Positions 44,613 through 52,952 of a stretch of DNA of 64,000 nucleotides are shown here, in pieces. The notes under the pieces were generated by a model. It was not told where the DNA came from. It was given only the letters and a program-made list of their open reading frames with translations, and did not search any database. Each line of letters begins with the position of its first letter. Within the stretch, counting starts at the first letter, position 1. This DNA comes from SZUA-254 sp031379665 (GTDB lineage Bacteria; Bacteroidota; Ignavibacteria; UBA10030; SZUA-254): positions 21,790 to 85,789 of the forward strand of contig JANNFI010000089.1 in assembly GCA_031379665.1 (NCBI GenBank), read 5' to 3'. A program made the position numbers and the translations under genes.

Positions 44613-45230
44613 ATGGAACGCTCCTGCAACTTACGTCCGCCCTTCAATCCCGCCCCATCCACGCATTCCGTGGTCCTCCCTTTCCTTCAACTTCTTTGCC
44701 TGATGCTCATATTCGGATGTGGACCGGCCCGGGATGGATTCCGCTTTCAGGGCCGCTACGAGGCCGCGATCTCCGGATTTGACCTTCAGATCGTGTCTGA
44801 AGGGTACATCGAAGAGGGCCGCGACACCGCGCGGGCGGCATTCGCCGTCGTCCGGATCTGTCCGGCGGGACGATCAAACGCCCGCGCGATCAGGATGACG
44901 CTGATGTCAGTCCCGGGACGTCCGATCGAGATGGAGGCGGAGGAACTCGGGCCCGTGTTCATGGAATGGAATTCGAAGACGGCGGAAGGGCTGTTGAGGG
45001 GACTCCTCTCGGCGGCGAATTTCAGGAACATCCAACCCGACGAACTCCGGGGCAGCGTCGCTGTGATCGACCGCTCGCTGGCAGGACCGAATGCGGCGAT
45101 GCGCTCAGACCAGCCCGGGTCTCTCCGGGTTCTCAGCGCCGGCATCGAAGATGCTTTCCCGCTGGACAAAGACGCACCGCCGAGGGAGTGGATTTCACCC
45201 TCCGAAGTTCCGGCCTGCGTCATCCATTGA
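44613..45230 (+). CDS. Lipoprotein, unknown
   Basis: 205 residues. A long N-region precedes a hydrophobic segment ending LIFGC, a lipobox at about Cys 36; translation may in fact start further in. The mature part is soluble, with no recognisable motif, and ends PSEVPACVIH. It lies between the methyltransferase and a TSUP transporter on the same strand, with gaps of about 30 and 25 bases. Function unknown. Confidence 0.65.
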   Translation: MERSCNLRPPFNPAPSTHSVVLPFLQLLCLMLIFGCGPARDGFRFQGRYEAAISGFDLQIVSEGYIEEGRDTARAAFAVVRICPAGRSNARAIRMTLMSVPGRPIEMEAEELGPVFMEWNSKTAEGLLRGLLSAANFRNIQPDELRGSVAVIDRSLAGPNAAMRSDQPGSLRVLSAGIEDAFPLDKDAPPREWISPSEVPACVIH

Positions 45231-45253
45231 GTTGACCACTACTGCCCGGCCCG

Positions 45254-45991
45254 ATGGACCCCGTATCAGTCGCATTCCTCACCCTGTTGATCTTTGCTGC
45301 GGCGTTGCTCTATTCTTCGGTGGGACACGCGGGGGCGTCGGGATATCTTGCGGCTTTGGCCCTTTTCGGGGTATCACCGGCCGTGATGAAACCGACCGCC
45401 CTCTCGCTGAACATCCTCGTAGCGGCGATCGCGTTCGCGATGTTCTACAGGGCCGGATGTTTTTCGTGGCCGCTTCTGCGGCCCTTCGCCCTCGGCGCTG
45501 TCCCGTTCGCATTCATCGGGGGGGCGGTGACGCTGCCCGGGGCAGCTTACAGGGTCCTCGTGGGGGTGGTGCTGATCTACGCCGCGGCCAGGATGTTCCT
45601 CACGATCAGGCGCCCCCAGCCGGCCATCGGACCAGTGCCCTTCATTCCGGCGGTCGGACTCGGGATGGTGATCGGGCTCTTGTCAGGCCTGGTCGGTGTG
45701 GGCGGGGGCATCTTCCTCAGCCCGATACTGCTTTTCATGGGATGGGCGGATGCGAAGACCACCTCCGGCACATCGGCGGCGTTTATCCTCGTCAACTCCG
45801 TCGCCGGACTGCTCGGCCACGCGTCGTCGGTGGCGAGTGTACCGGGGGAGATTCCATTCTGGGCGGCGGCCGCCGCGGCGGGTGGATTGATCGGCTCGAG
45901 ATACGGGAGCGCGCGGTTCACCGGCCCGACGATCAGGCGGCTGCTCTCCCTCGTTCTCCTCATCGCCGGACTGAAAATGATGTTCACGTGA
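45254..45991 (+). CDS. TSUP (TauE/SafE) family transporter
   Basis: 245 residues with about eight membrane helices and the two-fold repeat of the family: LYSSVGHAGASGYLAALAL and GLLSGLVGVGGGIFLSPILLF, each at the start of a half. TSUP proteins export sulfite, sulfonates or related anions; the substrate here is not decided. It converges with the phosphoesterase gene, with a hairpin between. Confidence 0.93.
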   Translation: MDPVSVAFLTLLIFAAALLYSSVGHAGASGYLAALALFGVSPAVMKPTALSLNILVAAIAFAMFYRAGCFSWPLLRPFALGAVPFAFIGGAVTLPGAAYRVLVGVVLIYAAARMFLTIRRPQPAIGPVPFIPAVGLGMVIGLLSGLVGVGGGIFLSPILLFMGWADAKTTSGTSAAFILVNSVAGLLGHASSVASVPGEIPFWAAAAAAGGLIGSRYGSARFTGPTIRRLLSLVLLIAGLKMMFT

Positions 45992-45994
45992 ACA

Positions 45995-46022
45995 CCGCCT
46001 GAGCGGCGCGCCTCTCAGGCGG
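45995..46022. terminator. Bidirectional hairpin between convergent genes
   Basis: CCGCCTGAG (45995-46003) and CTCAGGCGG (46014-46022) form a perfect 9-bp stem with a 10-base loop. It lies just after the TSUP stop and overlaps the stop codon of the phosphoesterase gene on the other strand. There is no T-run. Confidence 0.45.
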
Positions 46023-47226
46023 CCGCGGCTCGCAGCGTGATCACCGTGATCTCGGACCTGGCCCCAAGCCGTACCGGCGGTCCCCAGTATCCCGTTCCCT
46101 TGCTGACGTAAATCCAGGTGCCGGCGTGCCGGTGCAACCCCTTGATGTAGGGCTGCGCGAGCGTCGCCACCAGATTCCAGGGGAAGAATTGCCCACCGTG
46201 GGTGTGGCCGGAGAGCACCAGGTCCACGCCGAGCGAGCCGGTCTGGAGGATGGTGCGCGGCTGGTGCGCGAGCAGGATTTTCACGGTGTGGGCGGGGGCG
46301 CCGCGCAATGCGACCGCCGGATCGGATTCGTGGCCGGGGAGGAATTGTCCTCCCGACGGATCGGTCACGCCCGCCAGCACGATCGACGCTCCGTTCCTGC
46401 TGACGATCCGGTGCTCGTTGAGCAGCACGTCATAACCGAGGCGCCTGGCTTCGTCCACCCAGGGAAGGACGCCGGAATAATATTCGTGGTTTCCCGTCAC
46501 GAAGAATTTTCCGTGGGGCGCGGTGAGCCCGCCGAGGGGCGCGACGTCGTTGCGGAGGTGTGCGACCGTGCCGTCGGCCAGATCGCCGGTGAACGCGATC
46601 AGGTCGGGACGAAGTGCGTCGACCTCGCGCGCGATTGTTTCGATCCAATCCCGCTTGACGGTGAGCCCTGCGTGGATGTCCGTGATCTGCACGATCCTGA
46701 ATCCGGCGAACTCCGCCGGAAGATTTGCGATGTCGACCGAGACTTCGACGATCCCCGGCTTCCTCCGGGCTTCGTAGACCCCGTAGGCGGTGAGCAGGCC
46801 CGCGGCCCCGAGAACGCCGAGGCCGGTCATTTCGAGGAGCATCCGCCGTCGCGACGGATCGGCCGGCACCGGTTCAGCGTCCGAGAAAAGCCCCTGGGCG
46901 AACGCAACGATCTTCGCCGCGGCGAGCGTGCCGAACCAGGCGAGGTCGCGAAAGAGCAGGAGCGTGAACACCAGGGAGAGGAACCCGAGACCCACGTACG
47001 CGATCCAGGCGAACGGGTCCATCAGGCCCTCTGCAGTTCGCATCAGGATCGAGGAGAGGAAGGGCAGCACGACGAGGAGGGCGAGCCCCGACCAGGCGAC
47101 GAGGTTCCAGGGCGGGCCGAGGCGGAGCGGCGCGATGAGCCTCCACCCGATATAGGCGTAACCGCCACCGAGAACCCCGAGAACGATCGCAAACCAGAGG
47201 ATGTACATCGACACTTTATTCTCCAT
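46015..47226 (-). CDS. Membrane-anchored calcineurin-like metallophosphoesterase
   Basis: 403 residues. Four or five N-terminal membrane segments, then a YkuE-like phosphoesterase domain with all five metal-site blocks: ITDIHAGL, AFTGDLADG, FVTGNHEYY, LLAHQPR, LSGHTHGGQFFPWN. The active site follows the membrane region after VYEARRKPGIVEVSVDIANLP. Related proteins act on UDP-diacylglucosamine or other phosphoesters; the substrate here is unknown. It is divergent from the next gene, with a 77-base shared promoter region. Confidence 0.93.
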   Translation of the reverse strand: MENKVSMYILWFAIVLGVLGGGYAYIGWRLIAPLRLGPPWNLVAWSGLALLVVLPFLSSILMRTAEGLMDPFAWIAYVGLGFLSLVFTLLLFRDLAWFGTLAAAKIVAFAQGLFSDAEPVPADPSRRRMLLEMTGLGVLGAAGLLTAYGVYEARRKPGIVEVSVDIANLPAEFAGFRIVQITDIHAGLTVKRDWIETIAREVDALRPDLIAFTGDLADGTVAHLRNDVAPLGGLTAPHGKFFVTGNHEYYSGVLPWVDEARRLGYDVLLNEHRIVSRNGASIVLAGVTDPSGGQFLPGHESDPAVALRGAPAHTVKILLAHQPRTILQTGSLGVDLVLSGHTHGGQFFPWNLVATLAQPYIKGLHRHAGTWIYVSKGTGYWGPPVRLGARSEITVITLRAAAA

Positions 47227-47241
47227 TTCCCTGTCCGAATA

Positions 47242-47273
47242 TTTGCTAATATATGGATAGTCCGTTACCTTTG
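47242..47273 (+). promoter_or_regulatory. Bacteroidota-type promoter of the 47304 gene
   Basis: TTTG (47242-47245), 20 bases, TACCTTTG (47266-47273) matches the TTTG-N19/20-TAnnTTTG consensus exactly. It lies 30 bases before the ATG. This is the best promoter match in the window and supports the taxonomic reading. Confidence 0.65.
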
Positions 47274-47303
47274 CGAATCGAAATAACGTTCACCCCGACG
47301 CCC

Positions 47304-47612
47304 ATGAAACCCACTCGCGTTCAACTGCGCCTCGCCACGTTCGCCGCGATCGCCGTGGTCACGATGACCCTGGCCGGCTGTTTTCCCGGCGGCGATTCCT
47401 TCTCCGTCCTGGAACCGGCCGGCTTCTTCACCGGTGTCTGGCACGGCTGGATCGCGCCGCTTTCGCTCATCGTAGGCATCTTCAGCGACGGGGTCAGGAT
47501 CTACGAACCTTTCAATACCGGCTGGTGGTACGACGCCGGATTTTACATGGCGATCATCTCGGGGTTCGGCGGCCTCGCGTTGTCGCGAAAGAAAAAACCG
47601 AACGATCGTTGA
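47304..47612 (+). CDS. Small membrane protein with N-terminal lipobox-like signal
   Basis: 102 residues from ATG 47304. The first segment ends TLAGCF and could be a lipoprotein signal or a membrane helix. Two further hydrophobic segments follow (WHGWIAPLSLIVGIF, FYMAIISGFGGLAL) around GVRIYEPFNTGWWYDAGF. Similar small proteins with WHG..AP.S....LF......YE...N.GWWYD.GF occur widely in bacteria, with unknown function. The basic C terminus KKKPNDR suggests it faces the cytoplasm. The start fits the promoter just upstream. Confidence 0.75.
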   Translation: MKPTRVQLRLATFAAIAVVTMTLAGCFPGGDSFSVLEPAGFFTGVWHGWIAPLSLIVGIFSDGVRIYEPFNTGWWYDAGFYMAIISGFGGLALSRKKKPNDR

Positions 47613-47676
47613 GGCGGCATCGGTACCGGGCGTGCAAGCCCGGGGTGTCCTTCGGATCATCCCCACAGCGCACCAC

Positions 47677-47692
47677 CAATCATCAGGAGTCA
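47677..47692 (+). promoter_or_regulatory. Leader with ribosome binding site, shared with 53934-53949
   Basis: CAATCATCAGGAGTCA, four bases before the ATG at 47697, is identical over 16 bases to the sequence at 53934-53949 and has the same spacing to the start codon there. It includes AGGAG. See the finding on the CorA end. Confidence 0.55.
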
Positions 47693-47696
47693 CACA

Positions 47697-49805
47697 ATGA
47701 GATCGCTCCTCTGCTCCATCCTCTCGTTCCTTTTCCTCGTCGCGTGCGCGACGGCGTCCGCCCAGCCCGGATGGGAGTGGCAACAGCCCCATCCGCAGGG
47801 AAGCGACCTCTTGTCCGTCGCCGTCCTTGGCGTGAACACCGCCGTCGCGGTCGGGTCCTTCAACACGATCCTCCGCACCACCGACGGGGGCGCCTCCTGG
47901 ACGGAGCAGTCCGACGGCGGCGAGTACGGCCTCAATGACGTTTCCTTTTCGGACGCGCTCAACGGCACGGCCGTGGGCGATCTCGGCGTGATCTTCCGGA
48001 CCATCAACGGCGGAGCGACGTGGACCGAACAATTCAGCGGCGCCACGCCCTGGTTTCCCTCGGCCGTCCATTTCACCGACGCGAACACCGGGACGGTGGT
48101 GGGCAGCAACGGAAAGATCCTTCGCACCACCGACGGCGGCGTCTCCTGGAACCCGCAGACGAGCGGTACGAGCCAGCGGTTGTTCGGACTCTGGTTCCTC
48201 GACGCGGACACCGGTGTGGCCGTCGGGGCGGGAGGGACGATCATTCGTACGACCGACGGCGGGGCGAATTGGGTCCCCCAGGTGAGCGGATTGTCCAGCA
48301 CCCTCAACGCCGTCTTTTTCACGGGCGGATCGACGGGGACGGCGGTCGGGTGGAGCGGGAAGATCCTCCGGACCACCGACGGCGGCACGAACTGGAACCC
48401 CCAGACGAGCGGATCGATCGGGATGCTCGCCGACGTCCACTTCGCCGACCCGTCCAATGGCGTCATCGTCGGGCTCGACCCGGGCGGCAACCACGTCTTC
48501 ACGACGACCGACGGCGGGACGAACTGGACGCCGGTGAATCCCGGCTCAATGTGGTCGCTGACCAGCGTGCGGCTCCTCAACGCGAACGACGGAGTCGCGG
48601 TCGGACAGCTGGGCACGATCCTGCGCACCAGCGACGGTGGTACCACGTGGACTCCCGAATCCGCCGGTCCGTACGGTAGCCTCAACGGGGTCGCATTCAC
48701 CGACGCGAACAACGGGACGGCCGTCGGCGCCGGCGGAATCCTCGGCACGACCGACGGGGGGACGACGTGGCTCCCGGAAGGGGGGGTCGGCGGCGGGTTC
48801 AACGCCGTTTCGTTCGGCGACGCCGATCACGGCACGGCGGTCGGCCAGTCGGGACTGATCCGAAGGACGACCAACGGCGGGACGTCGTGGATCTTCCAGC
48901 TCGGGGCCGGGACGACGACGCTCAGTTCCGTCTGGTTCACCGACGCGAATACCGGGACCGCGGTCGGGGTGGGCGGAACGATCCTCCGGACCACGAACGG
49001 CGGGGCGAACTGGAACCCGCAGACGAGCGGGGTCAACCAGTGGCTTTACGGCGTGCATTTCATCAATTCCGACACCGGTACGATCGTCGGGTCGAACACG
49101 TCAACCGGCACGATCCTGCGCACGACCGACGGGGGTGCGAACTGGATCCCCCAGGCGAGCGGCACCCCGTTTGCGTTGCACGCGGTTTTTTTCACCGACG
49201 CGAACAACGGCTGGGCGGTCGGCGACGCCGGGGTCGTGCGACGCACCACCGACGGCGGAGCGAACTGGACGGTGCAGACGGGCGGCACGGCGTATTCACT
49301 CCGCGGCGTCGCCTTCGTCGACCAGAATAACGGGCTCATCGTGGGCGAAGGAGGTTTCGTCGCCGGCACCACCGACGGCGGGGTGACGTGGACGAAACAG
49401 GTCGGCCGCACCGCGAACACGTTCAGGTCTGTGTCGATGATCGACGCCGTCACCGCCACGATCGTCGCGGACAACGGGTGCATTCTCCGGACGTCAACCG
49501 GAGGCGTGACGGCAGTGGAGGGACCGGTCGACGGAAGCCCGTCCGGGTTCCGCCTGGCCCAAAACTATCCCAACCCGTTCAATCCGGTGACGACGATCCG
49601 GTTTGACCTGCGGCGGCAGGGATTCGTTTCGCTCAAGGTGTACGACCTGTTGGGACGTGAAGTGGCGACGATCCTCGGCGCCTCGATGGAGCCGGGCAGC
49701 CACGAGGTCGCGTGGGCGGCGCCCGGAATCCCGAGCGGCGTCTATTTTTACCGGCTGCAGGCAGAAGGCCTGAGCGAGACTCGAAAAATGGTGCTGGCGA
49801 AGTGA
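47697..49805 (+). CDS. YCF48-like beta-propeller secreted protein with type IX sorting domain
   Basis: 702 residues. Signal peptide to ASAQ, then about fourteen repeats of the YCF48/BNR type, each about 41-44 residues with ILRTTDGGxxWxPQxSG followed by L..V.F.D...G.AVG..G (about residues 20-600). The last 90 residues are a type IX sorting domain (LAQNYPNPFNPVTTIRF...GVYFYRLQAEG...KMVLAK). It is very probably a cell-surface or secreted protein with a binding rather than catalytic role. The DNA encoding the repeats is itself repetitive, so copy number could vary. Confidence 0.92.
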   Translation: MRSLLCSILSFLFLVACATASAQPGWEWQQPHPQGSDLLSVAVLGVNTAVAVGSFNTILRTTDGGASWTEQSDGGEYGLNDVSFSDALNGTAVGDLGVIFRTINGGATWTEQFSGATPWFPSAVHFTDANTGTVVGSNGKILRTTDGGVSWNPQTSGTSQRLFGLWFLDADTGVAVGAGGTIIRTTDGGANWVPQVSGLSSTLNAVFFTGGSTGTAVGWSGKILRTTDGGTNWNPQTSGSIGMLADVHFADPSNGVIVGLDPGGNHVFTTTDGGTNWTPVNPGSMWSLTSVRLLNANDGVAVGQLGTILRTSDGGTTWTPESAGPYGSLNGVAFTDANNGTAVGAGGILGTTDGGTTWLPEGGVGGGFNAVSFGDADHGTAVGQSGLIRRTTNGGTSWIFQLGAGTTTLSSVWFTDANTGTAVGVGGTILRTTNGGANWNPQTSGVNQWLYGVHFINSDTGTIVGSNTSTGTILRTTDGGANWIPQASGTPFALHAVFFTDANNGWAVGDAGVVRRTTDGGANWTVQTGGTAYSLRGVAFVDQNNGLIVGEGGFVAGTTDGGVTWTKQVGRTANTFRSVSMIDAVTATIVADNGCILRTSTGGVTAVEGPVDGSPSGFRLAQNYPNPFNPVTTIRFDLRRQGFVSLKVYDLLGREVATILGASMEPGSHEVAWAAPGIPSGVYFYRLQAEGLSETRKMVLAK
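47868..49500 (+). repeat. About 14 tandem repeats of 120-133 bp encoding YCF48 units
   Basis: A recurring block like ATCCTCCGCACCACCGACGG starts near 47868, 47991, 48117, 48240, 48363 and so on to about 49482, with spacing of roughly 120-133 bases. The repeats are diverged but alignable, and lie wholly inside the propeller gene. Confidence 0.85.
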
Positions 49806-49852
49806 CCCGGGGATCCGGGCCTACCCAAGGACTGGCTGCGTCGGACAACCGG

Positions 49853-50815
49853 ATGGGCGCGAGACTCGTCCCCCTCTTGATACTCCTGCAGCTCCTCATC
49901 CCCGCGGCCGTTTTCGGTTCAGGCGACGGGGACATCGTCGACCGACTGGCCGTGGCGCTCCCCGAATCGACGATCGCGTCGCTCGAACGAACCTCACCCG
50001 ACATCCGGCAGACGCTCGCCGGCGTCGAACTGCAGTCGATCACGTATATGTCCGACGGGCTCAGAGTGAAAGGATATATTGCGTTCCCGAAGAGCGCCGG
50101 CCCGCATCCGTGCGTCGTCTATAACCGCGGGGGAAACAGGGAGTTCGGTTCCTGGACCGACGCTCGGGCCGCGAGGATCCTTGCAAAGATCGCGTCGTGG
50201 GGGTATGTCGTCGTGGCGAGCCAGTACCGCGGGAACGGCGGAGGCGAGGGGAAGGAAGAATTTGGCGGGAGCGATGTGAACGACGTCCTGAACCTGGTGC
50301 CTCTCCTCGCCGGTGAACCCCGCGCCGATACGTCACGGATCGGTATCTATGGCTGGAGCCGCGGCGGGATGATGACCTACCTCGCCTTGAAGCGCACCTC
50401 TCGGTTTCGCGCCGCAGTGGTGGGATCGGGGATGGCTGACCTCGCCGAGACGCTCGTCGCGCGCCCCGAAATGGACACCGCCGTTTTTGCGCAGCTCATT
50501 CCGGAGTACGTCCTGGCCCGCGACTCGGTCGTGGCCGCACGATCGGCTGTGGCGTGGCCGGAGAGCATCTGCAAGACCACACCGCTCCTCATCATGCACG
50601 GGAGCGCTGACTGGAGGGTGTCGCCGTCACAGGCGCTCGACCTCGTGGGTAAACTCCACCGCGTGAAACATCCGGTCCGCTTCGCGTTCCTCGAGGGCGG
50701 GGACCACGCCCTCTCGGAGCACCGCGCCGAAGTCGACAGACTCGCCAGGGATTTTCTCGACCGGTACGTACGGGACCGGAAACCGTGGCCCGACCTCGCG
50801 CCGCACGGCGAATGA
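49853..50815 (+). CDS. Secreted S9-like alpha/beta hydrolase
   Basis: 320 residues. Signal peptide to AVFGS, then an alpha/beta-hydrolase of the prolyl oligopeptidase (S9/DLH) type: oxyanion region YNRGGNREFG, nucleophile elbow GWSRGG, acid in HGSADWRVSP, and His in EGGDHAL. It is a probable peptidase or esterase outside the cytoplasm. The start at 49853 leads directly into the signal peptide; the frame continues upstream inside the preceding gene. It overlaps the next gene by four bases. Confidence 0.88.
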   Translation: MGARLVPLLILLQLLIPAAVFGSGDGDIVDRLAVALPESTIASLERTSPDIRQTLAGVELQSITYMSDGLRVKGYIAFPKSAGPHPCVVYNRGGNREFGSWTDARAARILAKIASWGYVVVASQYRGNGGGEGKEEFGGSDVNDVLNLVPLLAGEPRADTSRIGIYGWSRGGMMTYLALKRTSRFRAAVVGSGMADLAETLVARPEMDTAVFAQLIPEYVLARDSVVAARSAVAWPESICKTTPLLIMHGSADWRVSPSQALDLVGKLHRVKHPVRFAFLEGGDHALSEHRAEVDRLARDFLDRYVRDRKPWPDLAPHGE

Positions 50816-51672
50816 TGCGCCTCCTGACCGGGATCCTTCTCCTTCTCACGTCGCAGGCCGTCGTGCTCGCCCATCCGGGTATCGGCATCGTCTCGGATTC
50901 CCGGGGGGTCATCTATTATACGGACCTCAGCCGGGTGTGGCGTATTTCTCCTGACGGCAAAAAGACTATCGCCGTTCCGGAGGTCCACACTCACGAACTC
51001 TGGTTCGATTCGCTCGACAACCTCTACGGCGAACACCTCTGGTACGAGGGCGACGCCACGGGGAAGTGGGGCCACCGGATTTGGAAACGCTCCCCCGACG
51101 GCGCCGTTACTGACGTCATTCCTTCCCGCACCGGTTTCCGCGACGACTACGACGACTTTCACTTCGCGTGGGATCGGTCGGAAAATATGTACTGGACGGA
51201 CGGGGACAGCGTGACCGTGATCCGGAAACGCGCGCCCGGCGGCACGGCGACAGACCTCGCACGGAGGACGATCCGGCGCGCCGGCTGGATGACGATCTCG
51301 CGGTCGGGTACGGTGTTCCTGGTCGACGGCGCCGACCTCATCGCCGTTTCGGCGGACGGGGCGGTGAGGACGGTGGCTCGGGGCGTCACCGCAGACGAGA
51401 GCGGGCGCGCCCCCGCAGACGAGAGACACTCAGTGATGGGTCTCTGGATGGACCGGCAGGAAAACATCTACGTCGCCCTGCCGGTGCGTGGATGCGTGAA
51501 GCGGATCTCCCCCGACGGCGCGGTGACGGTCCCGGACCGGAGCGCATCCCCCTGGAAACCCTCAGGAGGCCTCTTCGCGGCTAATGGCGACCTCTGGATC
51601 CTCGAATTCTCACCCGCCAACGCCGTCCGCGCACGCCAGGTGGGGCCGAACGGCGTCCCCCGGATCCACTGA
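50812..51672 (+). CDS. Secreted NHL/SMP-30-like beta-propeller protein
   Basis: 286 residues. Signal peptide to VLAHP, then repeated propeller blades with RISPDGKKT, KRSPDGAVTDV, KRAPGGTATDL, AVSADGAVRTV and KRISPDGAVTV, one per blade, giving about six blades. It lacks clear catalytic residues. Translation is coupled to the upstream hydrolase (ATGA). Start is at the first of two adjacent ATG codons. Role unknown. Confidence 0.8.
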   Translation: MMRLLTGILLLLTSQAVVLAHPGIGIVSDSRGVIYYTDLSRVWRISPDGKKTIAVPEVHTHELWFDSLDNLYGEHLWYEGDATGKWGHRIWKRSPDGAVTDVIPSRTGFRDDYDDFHFAWDRSENMYWTDGDSVTVIRKRAPGGTATDLARRTIRRAGWMTISRSGTVFLVDGADLIAVSADGAVRTVARGVTADESGRAPADERHSVMGLWMDRQENIYVALPVRGCVKRISPDGAVTVPDRSASPWKPSGGLFAANGDLWILEFSPANAVRARQVGPNGVPRIH

Positions 51673-51755
51673 CCGCAACGATTCCGGAACTTTATCGCCG
51701 GCGATTTCGTATTTTCCTGCAACAGGTTCGACTCACCTTCAACCACGATCAATCA

Positions 51756-52931
51756 ATGAAAACCCAGATTGTCCTCCCGCTCCTGGCCGCCTTCCTGGCC
51801 CTGGCCCCGTCGGCATCCTCCGCCCAATCAAACAGCCAGACGAACGCCATCTCCGGCGCGGGCGACGGCCTCTACTTCATGTACTACGACTCGTCGCAGT
51901 CGAAGAGCACGATCGTCGAGTTCGACGATTTCGTCGTGCTGATCGAGGTGCCGGTCAAGGACCAGGGCGGAAGCGCGACGGTGCTCGAGGAGCACGCGGA
52001 TGGTGGAGAAAAAGTCCTCCGCACGCTGAAGGAGCATTTCCCCACGAAACCGCTCCGCTACGTCATCCACAGCCACTGGCATCCACACAGCATCTCCTCG
52101 GTTCTTCCCTTCATCACGAACGGCGTGACGCTGGTCTCGACGAGGAAGAATTTCGAGCGGCTGAAGGAGTTCGTCAGCCCCGACGATGTCGCGCGGTACG
52201 GCCAGTACATTGCGTTCGTGGACGGCGACTCCCTCGTCATCGGCGATCCCGGCAACCGGATCGTCGTCCATCGGTTCACGCAGGAGGAGTACCCGAACAC
52301 GCCGTCGGCGGACTATCTCTACTGTTACCTTCCGAAGTACAACTACCTCCATTGCGCGTGCATGTACAACAAGTGGACGGGTGAGCCGGTCGACGGGAAG
52401 GAACTGCTGACCGGGCGGGAAGAGGACCTGAACCGGTTCCTCGCGGTGAGGAACATCAGGCCGGAGTACCTGATCCGGCTCAACAAGGAAAAAACAGAGA
52501 CGAACGACATGCAGCCCTACGACGGTTTACGGGACGTCATGGAGAACGGCATCAGCGCGACCGCGCTGTCCGACGGCTACCTCGCCCTCGACGAATCGAC
52601 CCTTCGCGTCTCGCGCGACAGTCTCGTCCGCACTGTCGTCCGCGACCATATCCCGGTCTCTGTCATCAACCGGGCGGTCTATTCGGCGATCGGAAGGAAC
52701 GCGTATTCGAAGGCCGCGCAGCTGGCCCACCTCCAGGCGGCCGCGAACCCCTCCGACCCGAACGTGTGGGACACGCTCGGAGAGGTGCACTATTTCATCG
52801 GCGACACCCTGATGGCGCGGTCGTTCGGTAAACAGGCGAAGCTCATCTCCCCCTCGTTCGAGGGTGGAGGGGAAAACACATGGCGGAAGAACCTCGCGGA
52901 ACACCAGAAGAAAACGGGTGCAGGGAAATAA
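51756..52931 (+). CDS. Secreted metallo-beta-lactamase-fold protein with altered metal motif
   Basis: 391 residues. Signal peptide to SSAQ, then GDGLYFMYYDSSQSKSTIVEFDDFVVLIEVPV, a normal start of the metallo-beta-lactamase fold. The place of the HxHxDH motif reads HSHWHPHSISS: His-rich, but the Asp-His pair is not in its normal place. The C-terminal 70 residues look like a TPR-type helical pair (AAQLAHLQAAANPSDPNVWDTLGEVHYFIGDTLMARS). It could still bind metal. Function unknown. Confidence 0.75.
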   Translation: MKTQIVLPLLAAFLALAPSASSAQSNSQTNAISGAGDGLYFMYYDSSQSKSTIVEFDDFVVLIEVPVKDQGGSATVLEEHADGGEKVLRTLKEHFPTKPLRYVIHSHWHPHSISSVLPFITNGVTLVSTRKNFERLKEFVSPDDVARYGQYIAFVDGDSLVIGDPGNRIVVHRFTQEEYPNTPSADYLYCYLPKYNYLHCACMYNKWTGEPVDGKELLTGREEDLNRFLAVRNIRPEYLIRLNKEKTETNDMQPYDGLRDVMENGISATALSDGYLALDESTLRVSRDSLVRTVVRDHIPVSVINRAVYSAIGRNAYSKAAQLAHLQAAANPSDPNVWDTLGEVHYFIGDTLMARSFGKQAKLISPSFEGGGENTWRKNLAEHQKKTGAGK

Positions 52932-52952
52932 CGAACCGAAGGATCACCCCCG

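Noticed and set aside
47860..49500. CRISPR-like regular repeats
   Set aside because: The spacing of about 125 bases and the diverged units encode YCF48 protein repeats in frame, not short repeats with unique spacers.
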